Origin: Colletotrichum lupini
Lineage: Eukaryota; Ascomycota; Sordariomycetes; Glomerellales; Glomerellaceae
Reading direction: 5' to 3'
DNA length: 64,000 bases
Assembly (NCBI RefSeq): GCF_023278565.1
Contig: NC_064676.1
Coordinates: 1-64,000, forward strand
Positions 12,432 through 21,669 of this stretch are shown in pieces (the stretch's first letter is position 1; each line of letters starts with the position of its first letter). The notes under the pieces were generated by a model, which was not told the DNA's origin, did not search any database, and saw nothing but the letters and a program-made list of their open reading frames with translations. The translations under genes and the position numbers were made by a program.

Positions 12432-14051
12432 ATGCCGTCACACACCAAAGAACTGCATTCGGACGTTATCGTCATTGGTGCAGGGTTTGCCGGATGCTAC
12501 CTTCTTCGCAACCTACGCAAACAGGGATTCCAAGTCCAGGTCATTGAAGAAGGCCACGGATTGGGAGGCGTTTGGTGGCATAATCGCTACCCCGGCGCCC
12601 GTGTCGACACTGCCACGCCTTTCTATGAGTTCTCTGATCCTGAGCTCTGGAGAGAATGGGCTTGGACAGAGAAATACCCCAGTCAGCCTGAGATTCTCCG
12701 ATATTTCGAATTCGTTGACCGTAAGTGGGATCTTAGTAGGGACATCACTTTCGGCGCGAGGGTCACTGATGCAACATTCGATGCACACACCAACCGTTGG
12801 AATATTATCACCGACCATGGCCAACTTATGTCAGCTCGCTTCCTGCTACCCGCGATGGGGTTTGCCGCCAAGACATACATTCCCGATCTAAATGGTCTTG
12901 ACAGCTTCGATGGATCATTGTTCCATACGGCTCATTGGCCTCACGAACCATTGGATCTTTCCGGCAAACGCGTCGGCATCATTGGGACAGGGGCCACTGG
13001 CGTTCAACTGGTTCAGGAGATAGGTCCAGTCGCTGAGAAGCTCGTTGTTTTCCAGCGATCACCGAATTGTACCATGCCGATGAGACAGAGGTTTTCGGTG
13101 GATGGAGAGCCAGATAAGAGTGGCTATGAAGACCTTTTTTCCCAAATGAAGAAGTCTAGGGCCGGCTTCACATACCCAGTGGTCACCAGGAAGGCCATGG
13201 ATGACACACCCGAGCAGCAGCAACTCCTCTTTGAAAGTCTCTGGGAGGAGGGCGGATTTGCGCCTACTCATGGCAATTACTCAGACTTTATGACAAATCT
13301 GGAAGCGAACCACCTATTCTACAACTTTTGGCGGGATAAAGTTCGACAGAGAATACACGTGGACGACCCTGAATTGATCGAGAACCTCGCTCCAAGGAAC
13401 CCGCCCTACCCATTTAGCACGAAACGGCCATCCCTTGAACAAAACTACTACGAGATTTTCAACCGAAATAATGTCAGCCTCGTCGCCTTGAAGAAAAATC
13501 CCATAGACCAGATTCTACCAAATGGAGTGAGGATGGAGGATGGGACTGTCCATGAGCTTGACGCTTTGATCCTCGCAACGGGGTTTGACGCCATCACGGG
13601 AAGCTTCAGCAGAGTCAACTTCCGTGGTCTGAAAGGCAGGTCACTGAACGAAATGTGGAAAACTGGAACTCGCACATACCTGGGTATGACGACTTCGGGT
13701 TTCCCGAACCTATTCTTCCTGTACGGGCCACAGAGTCCGACCGCAACTGCTATCGGGCCAGTCATCTCGGAGATACAAAGTGATTGGATCATTGAGACAC
13801 TAGTTCATCTACGAAGCAGAGGGCTATCAAGAATTGATCCTCAGCCCGCAGCCGAACAGACATGGGGACGTTTGACGGCCGACTTCTGTAACGCAACGCT
13901 TCTATCACACAACAAGACAACCTGGTACATGGGCGGCAACATTCCTGGAAAACAGCATGAAGCTTTGAGTTTCATGGGTGGAATCCCGGAGTATCAGAAT
14001 GCCCTCAACAATTGTCACTCGAACGATTTGCTGGGATTCAACTTCTGCTAG
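12432..14051 (+). CDS. Baeyer-Villiger-type flavin monooxygenase
   Basis: An intronless gene of 539 residues. Two Rossmann motifs are seen, GAGFAG at residues 16-21 for FAD and GTGATG at 185-190 for NADPH. Between them lies an exact FxGxxxHxxxW fingerprint (F159, G161, H165, W169), the signature of class B Baeyer-Villiger monooxygenases, followed by a proline. The length and the GVWWHNRYPGARVD segment fit the cyclohexanone/steroid monooxygenase group. The enzyme is expected to insert oxygen next to a ketone, forming an ester or lactone, using NADPH and O2 in the cytosol. A frame extension to 12426 begins with TTG, so the ATG at 12432 was chosen. Neighbours are a permease on the left and an epimerase-like gene on the right. 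Substrate unknown. Confidence 0.93.
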   Translation: MPSHTKELHSDVIVIGAGFAGCYLLRNLRKQGFQVQVIEEGHGLGGVWWHNRYPGARVDTATPFYEFSDPELWREWAWTEKYPSQPEILRYFEFVDRKWDLSRDITFGARVTDATFDAHTNRWNIITDHGQLMSARFLLPAMGFAAKTYIPDLNGLDSFDGSLFHTAHWPHEPLDLSGKRVGIIGTGATGVQLVQEIGPVAEKLVVFQRSPNCTMPMRQRFSVDGEPDKSGYEDLFSQMKKSRAGFTYPVVTRKAMDDTPEQQQLLFESLWEEGGFAPTHGNYSDFMTNLEANHLFYNFWRDKVRQRIHVDDPELIENLAPRNPPYPFSTKRPSLEQNYYEIFNRNNVSLVALKKNPIDQILPNGVRMEDGTVHELDALILATGFDAITGSFSRVNFRGLKGRSLNEMWKTGTRTYLGMTTSGFPNLFFLYGPQSPTATAIGPVISEIQSDWIIETLVHLRSRGLSRIDPQPAAEQTWGRLTADFCNATLLSHNKTTWYMGGNIPGKQHEALSFMGGIPEYQNALNNCHSNDLLGFNFC

Positions 14052-14697
14052 TTCAGTCAAGGCTTTGAGTGGCCACCTAAGTCTTACTTTAGTAAGCAAT
14101 CTAGTAGAAGGTTGATGAACTACGATATAGAACTAGGTGTCAAGATTTCCATATTCACTTCCTATGTATTCAGTTGGGCCCAAGGCTTCGCAAGGAAATC
14201 AAGAACCCCACCAACCGATTTGATGTGTAAAACACCTAGTTCACGCATGCCTACATGCAAAAGCACCCCACCATCACCACCACCATCTGGTACCTGCTTC
14301 AAGTTGCAAGATACATTTTACTTTTGAGGGGCGAGCCCTGGGACAGAGCTAAGTACAAAAGTTCTTCCTGTGACGGTATCGGGAACCACTAATCTACTTC
14401 ATTGCCCTTTTGAACTGCGCCACAACGTATTTCATCTTAGTGCTTACTCGAATCCACTCTGAACCTGCAAACGTCATTCGTTAAAGGGTATGTAGGATGG
14501 CATGCAAAGGATTGGGCATGACGAGTGAGATCATCGAGTATATAAGTAAACCTGCGCCTCTATGTCGAATCCAAAGTCTTGATGATGGTCTTTTGTAATT
14601 CACACTTTGTAGCCGTCAAAAGCCACCAATAGCTCCCCTTGAGCCGATTTGTCTTTACGGACCGGCTTTGGCTTCATACTCCAGCACTTGGATCGAT
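14052..14697. other. Gene-free interval (646 bp)
   Basis: Terminator of the monooxygenase and promoter of the following gene. No coding signal or clear motif was recognised. Confidence 0.55.
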
Positions 14698-15626
14698 ATG
14701 AAGCTCATCATAACTGGTGCAAGCGGCTTCGTAGGAACGGAGTTGCTTAAACAGAGTCTTTGTATCCCTGCAATAAAGACAGTCATTGCTCTTACTCGAA
14801 GACCGCTGGTCATACAAGCAGAATCTCGTTCCGATGCCGATCACTCAAAGCTGAGAAATATCGTTGTTGAAGGTTACGACCAGTACTCTGTCGAAACTAA
14901 AGCAGAGTTCGCCACTGCTGATGCATGTATCTGGTACGCTTGTTCTATATGCACTAGACTTGAAATTGGAGTTTGTGCTAAAAGTGATCATCCGTGGGGC
15001 AATAGGACCGTGGCTATCACCCCCTCGAAATCGACATTATATGATTGGAATGAGATTTGTCGAGTTTGCTACGAATCACCTCTCGCCGGATTGCGAGCAA
15101 TGCTGGAAGCCCGTGGCTCTTTGACGGCTAATACTGAAAACCTTACACCGTTCCGTTTCATATACATGAGTGGTGCCAAAACAGAGAGAGACCAGTCCAA
15201 AACTCCGAGCTTCAAGCCTGAGTACTCACTTTTGCGGGTCTGTCAACTATTCCCGCCCTCCCCATTTTCAGTGAGACTCCAACACTGGCTTCGACTTGTA
15301 ACATTCAGACACATGTACCACTTTGTTCATTCTGCTTCATCTCTGACGCCTTTGTATGACAGGGAAGAACTGAAACTGCGGTCCTGGCTCTCGCTAAAGA
15401 GCATGAATCACAACTCGATGCCTGTATTGTTAAGCCTGGACTGATAATAGCACCTAACAACTTCTTGAAAATGGCTGTTGCGTGTGCATTGTGGTGGACT
15501 GTGTCACTACCAAGTATTGGGGTTAGCGAAATCTCGGCTGCCATGCTGAAGCAGTCCTTATCTGGCTTTGAGAAGGACACACTTGAAAATCACGATCTTC
15601 TTCGTTTGGGAGAAAGTGAACTGTAA
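14698..15626 (+). CDS. NAD(P)-binding epimerase-like protein
   Basis: Three exons: 14698-14933, 15006-15237 and 15363-15626, giving 243 residues. The N-terminus has a Rossmann GxxGxxG motif (G7, G10, G13) directly after the start. Conserved fragments of an atypical SDR/NAD-dependent epimerase family follow: a W-T-V-A-I-T-P-S-K-S turn spanning the first splice junction, FRFIYMSGA, and a VKPGLI stretch in the last exon. The second intron is 125 bp with donor GTCTGT, less usual than the other introns here but required to join the frames. No catalytic YxxxK is evident, so it may bind NADP as a sensor or act as an atypical reductase. It lies between the monooxygenase and the CoA-transferase (convergent with the latter, 199 bp apart). 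Confidence 0.82.
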
Positions 15627-15825
15627 GCTGGCCCATTAAGAACCTTACTTCCGAAACTTTGGATGTGACGATATCTTCTTAATTCTCGAAGAGTCTTACG
15701 CTACCTGTACGAATACATTCAGACAGCAGCTATATGAGCTGTGTCACGTTGCTTTGTCAAGGACCTTGCGTATATGTGGTATGGATCTACTAGTATTTTG
15801 AGATGCGATTATTACAAACATTTGT

Positions 15826-17556
15826 TCAACGGAACCTGACGTATTCGGCCTTCTCGAAGGCGTACGGAACGCTTGGAGTTTTCCATTCGGGGGATATTTC
15901 CTTTTCCCCCTCAAACTTGACCACCGGTCTCAAAATACTCAAGCGTTTCCTGTCGAAGGCACTTGAATCAAAGCTTTGGAACCATTCGCCTTCAGGGTTG
16001 AAGAAGTCACCAAGAACTTTTGTCCATCCATTCCAGACAGTCACTAGAAGATCCAGAACATGATGAGCACCTCTCATTTCACCCCATTGGAAGCGCTGCT
16101 TGCATTCTGCCACAGTGCTTTCAGGGTAGAGACCGACCTCTTCGGTGAGGGCATAGGCATTAACGCCCACGAGACTGGCGTGTGAGTAGTAGCTTCCCCC
16201 CTCAGTCGCGCGCCGCTTCAGTCCTAGCATTGCGCCAACCGCGCCCAAGACACCGGTGGACATGTCGGAAATGGGCAAGCTCGGAAGAACGGCCTCGTTA
16301 TTCGGAAGTCCCAAAGATCTTCCTGTAACATAGGCAGAGCCAGCCGCAGCATCGGCGATTTGTTGCCAGCCGGGTCGCTCTGCATAATATCCGTCCGGTC
16401 CATAGCAGTTTTCGGTGACATACACGATTCCTCGGCCACGATCACCAGCCATTTTCAAGAGATCGTTCAGCCCAAGGCCAAACTTGGGCATCTTGTTGAT
16501 GCGGAACCCCTGGATGAACACATCGCAGTCGGAAACGAGCGATTTGAGAATTGAAGCATCCTCTTCTTTTCGCAGATCGATGGCGATCGTGCGCTTACCA
16601 GCGTTCAATGATAGCTGCATGATGTTGATGTCCGGAAGGTGGGGAGGGTTGACGCGAATTACATCTGCGCCGTATGAAGCAAGAATGGTCCCTATCTCTG
16701 GTCCAGCAATAACCCGGGTCATTTCCACAACTTTAACCCCTGCCAAGGGTCGTTTGTCGTTGGAGCTGAGAGGCGGAAACGCGATCGGCGGTGTGGGCAT
16801 CGTCTGCTCCTGCTTCTTTACATTGACTAGAGGGTGCCTAGAAAGGGACCGTCCCATCTCAGACTCGCGCCACTGCTTGGGAGTGAAGCAGATACTGCCG
16901 CAAAATCCATTTAACAGATTTGTGACCTCCATTTTCTCTGGGCTAAGCTTTGAGGTGCTCTCAGCAATGTGCACGGCTGCCTCGTCGTTGGAACTGATTG
17001 GTGCTGATGGGTCGACGCCGATAGATCGCAGGACTGGATCAGCGTTCATGCTGCCATGAAGAGAATACCATACTTCAGGATCGCTGGTTGGGTAGAGGCC
17101 AGTCGCACGGTATTTGAGGGGAGTGTCGGTCCAACCCCGTTCCCAATCAGGCAGAAGGCTCTTGAGCTGGCCCTGCTTGACCATGCTGACAACATCGACA
17201 CCATCGAGGAATGCAGTGGCTATACAGCCAAACCAGACAGCTGCATGTGTGGTGTTGACAGATATTTGTCTGTCCTCCTTGTTGACGCCGCGGATGGCTA
17301 GAATTTCATCTGCAAGCACGCCGGTCATGGCGTGAAGGGCGGCAGCGACAGAAACCGCCTTGATGGGGCCGGGGATAACGGGATACGCCTCTCCGGTAAA
17401 CGTGACTCTGGAAAGTAGTCGCTCATCTTGAGTGAAGCCCGGAGTTTGGCTTGCTATGAGACGAAAGATCCGCTCGGTGTCTTCGGGTACGGGGGTGAAG
17501 GTCTTGTCTGTGAAGGTGCCCGGACCGTAAATATCGGGAATCCTTTCTGATGCCAT
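15826..17556 (-). CDS. CaiB/BaiF family III CoA-transferase
   Basis: An intronless minus-strand gene of 576 residues. The central part begins PLAGVKVVEMTRVIAGPEIGTILASYGADVIRV, split here as the typical start of class III CoA-transferases, and later contains the SDMSTG segment that holds the expected catalytic aspartate, followed by GAVGAMLGL. The N-terminal 250 residues form a degenerate second CoA-transferase domain, as is common in the fungal two-domain members. The reaction is transfer of CoA between carboxylic acids, usually activating an acid for beta-oxidation-like steps; the acid is unknown. A TTG-initiated extension to 17568 was not used because ATG at 17556 follows it directly. It diverges from the hydroxyacyl-CoA dehydrogenase gene over 1.2 kb. 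Confidence 0.92.
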   Translation of the reverse strand: MASERIPDIYGPGTFTDKTFTPVPEDTERIFRLIASQTPGFTQDERLLSRVTFTGEAYPVIPGPIKAVSVAAALHAMTGVLADEILAIRGVNKEDRQISVNTTHAAVWFGCIATAFLDGVDVVSMVKQGQLKSLLPDWERGWTDTPLKYRATGLYPTSDPEVWYSLHGSMNADPVLRSIGVDPSAPISSNDEAAVHIAESTSKLSPEKMEVTNLLNGFCGSICFTPKQWRESEMGRSLSRHPLVNVKKQEQTMPTPPIAFPPLSSNDKRPLAGVKVVEMTRVIAGPEIGTILASYGADVIRVNPPHLPDINIMQLSLNAGKRTIAIDLRKEEDASILKSLVSDCDVFIQGFRINKMPKFGLGLNDLLKMAGDRGRGIVYVTENCYGPDGYYAERPGWQQIADAAAGSAYVTGRSLGLPNNEAVLPSLPISDMSTGVLGAVGAMLGLKRRATEGGSYYSHASLVGVNAYALTEEVGLYPESTVAECKQRFQWGEMRGAHHVLDLLVTVWNGWTKVLGDFFNPEGEWFQSFDSSAFDRKRLSILRPVVKFEGEKEISPEWKTPSVPYAFEKAEYVRFR

Positions 17557-18783
17557 AGTGACGGGCAAATTTGATAATTATGGAGTGTATGAGTCTGAAC
17601 AGGGTGTATGGAGTTGTGTTGGTTCGGGATGGAGCCTTTCGAGTGTGGTATGTAAATGTGCTGATGAAGAGAAAAGGTCGGTTGGCTAAGAGGGTGGTAG
17701 ATATAAATATAGTGTTCTTCAACAGCCTTCGCCTCAAGGGATGTGAGGTTGCCAACGACGAACCTCGCGGATGTAGAGCGGAAGGTGACACCAGGGGTTT
17801 CGGAAGGACCGCAAAGTGACGCGGTGTGACCGCTGTCGAAAATTTGGTCCCGTAGAGCATTGCGGGAATATGCAGCACGAGGCCGAGGTTGTGGGGAAGA
17901 GGACGGAGAAAAATGACGTTGCTCGGACTCATATCGATGCCCAGTGTGAGCCGAATGCTGCGGGAATGGGGTCCACATACCGTGTGCGATATCAAAGCGA
18001 AAGCCGGAGTTCGAGGCCGAGGTCTCGACCAAAAGCCAGGATTATTAGAATGGCTGGCACTTGCTTACGTAGCGAAAATGACGTTAAGTCTGCGAAGAGA
18101 TCAGCATTGGCCACTCCGTATTCCGCGTCGGTGTGATGTTCACCTGGTTTCTCTTGGAACAGAGTCATGGTCCAACTCGTGGGAATCCATTTCAACAGAG
18201 TAGAAGTTTTCTGGAATATTTAGCGGCAGTAACGTGGGGGCCGGGAGAGCCAAGCTCTGGCGATCCGGAGCTGTCGCGTGAGTCGAGGACCCGCCACTCT
18301 GATTCCGCGCGCGGAATTATGCCCGTTCCCCCGTGAAACGGTATCTTCATCGGTATCCACTCGTCGGCATTGTGGGCTCTCCACATTTCAATTCTTCGGA
18401 GTTCGAGACTTTGAGCCCCAACATCGGCCCGGTAATCTTCTTCTCCCTCTCGGAGGCGCCGGCAAGCAGGTCTTTGTTGCATGTACCCACGATGACCCGA
18501 TCTCTACATTTCATGATGCTGGCTTCGTTTCCAAGATCAGCCACTGCAGGTAATCTATAGATGCTTGCTATGCTGTCTGTTACCATAAATGTGAGACTTC
18601 ACCTTTCCCCCCGGCGACTACGTTGCTCTATCCTGCTTCTCTCAATCTGGCAATCTTAATCAACTGTAACACCCAACCGTCATTGAACCAAGATACTGCA
18701 ACATAGCAGCCTCTTCAAAACCCACGCCGTTCTAAATTTTACGAAAGAACTCCCCTATCCGCATTTTCATCTTATTTTTGAAC
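17557..18783. promoter_or_regulatory. Divergent promoter, CoA-transferase / dehydrogenase
   Basis: 1227 bp separate the two divergent start codons. Several overlapping open frames exist on both strands (up to 192 codons at 17454-18032, minus), but they overlap the CoA-transferase N-terminus and show no family resemblance. The clearest element is the palindrome at 18302-18317, listed separately. Confidence 0.5.
18302..18317. promoter_or_regulatory. 16 bp perfect palindrome with CCG-N4-CGG
   Basis: ATTCCGCGCGCGGAAT reads identically on both strands. Its core is an everted pair of CCG/CGG triplets with a 4 bp spacer, the kind of site bound by Zn2Cys6 dimers. It lies between the divergent CoA-transferase and 3-hydroxyacyl-CoA dehydrogenase genes, about 470 bp from the latter, so a single bound regulator could control both. 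The binding protein is unknown. Confidence 0.45.
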
Positions 18784-19761
18784 ATGTCACATATTCAAAA
18801 GGTCGCCATTGTTGGTTGTGGCTCTATTGGAGCCTCTTGGGCTGCTCTTTTTCTAGCACAGGGCCTCCAAGTATCGGCTTTCGATGTCAACCCTGCTGCC
18901 GAAACGTTCCTTCGATCCCTTGTTACTGACGCCCTGCCTATTCTTTCGACGCTGGGCCTCGTCAAGAATGCCACAGCGAAAGTAGAAGACATTTTCTTCA
19001 CGACGAACATGACTGAGGCTCTCGTGGACGCCGATTTTGTGCAAGAAAACGGACCGGAGAAACTGGATTTCAAACGGACATTGTTCAACGACATGGCGAA
19101 CATTGTTCGGCCAACCACAATCATTGCTACAAGCAGCAGTGGTCTGACTTGTTCAAGCATACAGCTTGGAATGGATAAACTAAGCCGGCCTGAACGATGC
19201 GTCGTTGGTCATCCTTTCAACCCTCCGCACCTCATCCCCCTTGTGGAGGTAGTCGCCGGTGGGCAGACATCATCTGAAACTATCAGCACCACCATGGAGT
19301 TTTACGAAAAGATGGGGAAAAGGGCAGTGCACGTTAAAAAGGAAGTTGTCGGTCATGTCGCCAACCGTCTCCAGGCAGCCTTGATGAGAGAGGTCATGTA
19401 CCTACTGCAGGAGGACGTTGCTGGAGTCGAGGCCATTGACAAAGCAATGAGTTATGGCCCCGGTCTTCGATGGGGCGTCATGGGTCCGAACATGTTAATG
19501 CACTTGGGAGGCGGTGAAGGCGGAATCGAGTATATGGCGGATCATTTGCTGGGTCCCCTGATGTCCTGGTACGCACCTGAAGATCCTCAAATCACGGAAG
19601 AATTGAGGCAGAAATGGGTCTCAGGAACGAGGCAGGCCGTGGATGACAGGGCTTACAGACAGCTCGCGAAGCAGCGAGATGAGGAGTTAGTACGACTTCT
19701 GAACGTAAGGAAAGAGTGGGATAGCTATGCAGAAACAAGCAAGAACCCGGTCGCAAAGTAG
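18784..19761 (+). CDS. 3-hydroxyacyl-CoA dehydrogenase, lambda-crystallin type
   Basis: An intronless gene of 325 residues. The NAD-binding GxGxxG is at residues 11-16 (G11, G13, G16). The catalytic region shows SSSGL, then GHPFNPPHLIPLVEV with the conserved active-site histidine, and VANRLQAALMREV with the conserved asparagine; the C-terminal helical domain carries GPGLRWGVMGPN. This matches short-form 3-hydroxyacyl-CoA dehydrogenases related to lambda-crystallin, L-gulonate 3-dehydrogenase and bacterial carnitine dehydrogenase. It oxidises a 3-hydroxy acid or its CoA ester with NAD. No peroxisomal targeting tripeptide is present at the end (V-A-K). ATG at 18784 was chosen over a TTG two codons upstream. 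Its divergent partner is a CoA-transferase, which fits a shared acyl-CoA pathway; the substrate is open. Confidence 0.92.
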   Translation: MSHIQKVAIVGCGSIGASWAALFLAQGLQVSAFDVNPAAETFLRSLVTDALPILSTLGLVKNATAKVEDIFFTTNMTEALVDADFVQENGPEKLDFKRTLFNDMANIVRPTTIIATSSSGLTCSSIQLGMDKLSRPERCVVGHPFNPPHLIPLVEVVAGGQTSSETISTTMEFYEKMGKRAVHVKKEVVGHVANRLQAALMREVMYLLQEDVAGVEAIDKAMSYGPGLRWGVMGPNMLMHLGGGEGGIEYMADHLLGPLMSWYAPEDPQITEELRQKWVSGTRQAVDDRAYRQLAKQRDEELVRLLNVRKEWDSYAETSKNPVAK

Positions 19762-20544
19762 TATGGAGGGTTGAATCACTGCATGCGAGCTTTTCGTAAC
19801 TTTCCATCCAAACCTTGTCCTTAGATATCCTCAGCATAGACTTGATAGTACAAATGATCCGTCATCTCGGCTCTACTGAGCCAGAGCATGCAGCTTGAGT
19901 AAATGCCTAAATGGGTGAATGAACAATAGTACAGTTGCCGAGTGCCAAAAGCCCAGGCTACTCGCGCAATTTTCCAGCCGCAATGGAACCCGAGTATTTG
20001 GTATGCCACGTTCTTTGCTCGACGATCTATTCTTCGTTAGTAGCAGTGATCTGCCGATTCTACCAGACGTAAATGGCCTCTCTACCGGGGTGCCATGTGC
20101 GCGGAACAGGGGGTGGGTACTAGATTAGCGGAAGGGGAGGCTCCCTGATCAGTGCGGAATCAATCCCGTTCAGAAGAGGTCGGGTCCGTGTTGCATGACA
20201 ACAGTGTGGACACAATAACGCTGTGCGCGTGTCACGAAGACCGAAGTGCGAATACCGACTTTATCGGGAATCCAGGAGTGGTCGGGAGCGAATCGATGCG
20301 CAAAGCAGGGCAATGACGATACAACGAAAACGCAAACTTTTCCACTTCATCTAATAATTCGAAGGCTTTCATGCAAACAAATACGCCCCCACTCAGGAAG
20401 TGCCAAGTCATAAAACAAGTTCTTGGTCATATATCTGATTCTGAAAAGACGATCGACCCAAGTTTCTCGATCAACTGAAAGTCTATCTTAACTTGGCGCA
20501 TTGCCATCCCACACCTTAATTGTAACCCTCGTTGGGCAGGCGAC
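19762..20544. other. Gene-free interval (783 bp)
   Basis: Only short unsupported frames. Contains the 3' end of the dehydrogenase transcript and the promoter of the YWTD gene. Confidence 0.55.
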
Positions 20545-21444
20545 ATGGGCTCTCAAATCCAACAACGCCTGTACATCCTCGACACCGACCTATCTCACCC
20601 TCCCCAAAGTCGCCGTGGGCGCATCTTATCATGTCTAACAGACGGAAGCGACCTTCAAACAGTAGTCGACAACATAGCAACTCTACCCGACGGTATTGTG
20701 ATTGATCATGCCAAAGGTCATATGTACTGGACCAACATGGGATCTAGCTTGAAGTCCAACGACGGCTCAATTGAGCGCGCCAACTTGGATGGTTCAGACC
20801 AACAGATCATTGTGTCAGCAGGTACCGTTGGCGTCTTCACGCCGAAGCAAATCACTATCGCCAAGCAGAGTATGAAGCTGTACTGGTGCGACCGGGAGGG
20901 TATGAAGGTCATGCGGTCCAATTTCGATGGGTCTGATGTCGAGGTCCTCGTCTCAACCGGCAATACCGATGAAGAGAGGGTGGATCAAAGAAGGTGGTGC
21001 GTTGGCATTGCTGTAGATGAACAGCAAAACGTCTTCTATTGGACACAGAAAGGACCATCCAAGGGCAACCAAGGGCGGATTTTCCGCGCACCTATACATG
21101 CCTCTTTTGAAGACCGACTCCATCAAATCGAGATAGTGATCGGCGAGCTTCCCGAGCCAATTGATCTCGACATCGACGAGGAAAGTGGCACGCTATATTG
21201 GACAGATCGAGGAGATCCTCCTGCTGGAAATTCACTTAACCGAGCCATGATGCCTGATGGCGAGAAACAGGAAACTCTGGCAATACGATTACACGAAACC
21301 ATTGGTCTATCGTTGGACCAGCGGGAGGGGCTAGTCTACGTGACAGACCTTGCCGGCGGCGTCTACTCTGTTGATACGAAAACATACAAGAAGACTGTAT
21401 TATTTTCCGAGTTGGGTGACATTACGGGGATCGCAGTTGTATAG
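20545..21444 (+). CDS. YWTD beta-propeller protein (LDL-receptor class B repeats)
   Basis: An intronless gene of 299 residues with no signal peptide and no membrane segment, so it is probably cytosolic. Repeated YWTD-like motifs mark the propeller blades: MYWTNMG, LYWCDREG, FYWTQKG, LYWTDRGD and VYVTDL, each about 40-60 residues apart and followed by an I-x-R-A/S-x-x-D-G-S-x type strand. The length fits a single six-bladed propeller and nothing else. In animals such repeats belong to LDL receptors; single-domain cytosolic versions occur in fungi and bacteria, with unknown or lactonase-like roles. It lies downstream of the dehydrogenase in the same orientation and is convergent with the epoxide hydrolase gene (225 bp). 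Confidence 0.9.
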   Translation: MGSQIQQRLYILDTDLSHPPQSRRGRILSCLTDGSDLQTVVDNIATLPDGIVIDHAKGHMYWTNMGSSLKSNDGSIERANLDGSDQQIIVSAGTVGVFTPKQITIAKQSMKLYWCDREGMKVMRSNFDGSDVEVLVSTGNTDEERVDQRRWCVGIAVDEQQNVFYWTQKGPSKGNQGRIFRAPIHASFEDRLHQIEIVIGELPEPIDLDIDEESGTLYWTDRGDPPAGNSLNRAMMPDGEKQETLAIRLHETIGLSLDQREGLVYVTDLAGGVYSVDTKTYKKTVLFSELGDITGIAVV

Positions 21445-21669
21445 TCCCGCCAGGATAGCGAATTTGAAGAAAGCAAACTGGAACAACAAGGACAGATAAT
21501 CTAGCATAGGTTCAAATTCCATCAATATTACGACTTTCGGAAGGCACTGGTGACCCGGAATTATCTGTGCCACTGTGATGAAGAGTATGAATAACACGAG
21601 ATAATTCATAGTTCAATCCTTCAAGGACGACCAGAAGTGAACGACCTCACACGCCTGGACGCCAAACCA

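Noticed and set aside
17423..18032. Overlapping minus-strand frames of 190 and 192 codons
   Set aside because: They overlap the well-supported CoA-transferase N-terminus in other frames and their composition is not protein-like.
21505..21522. B-box-like GGTTCAAATTCC suggesting a tRNA
   Set aside because: One base too long for a B box and no cloverleaf can be folded around it.
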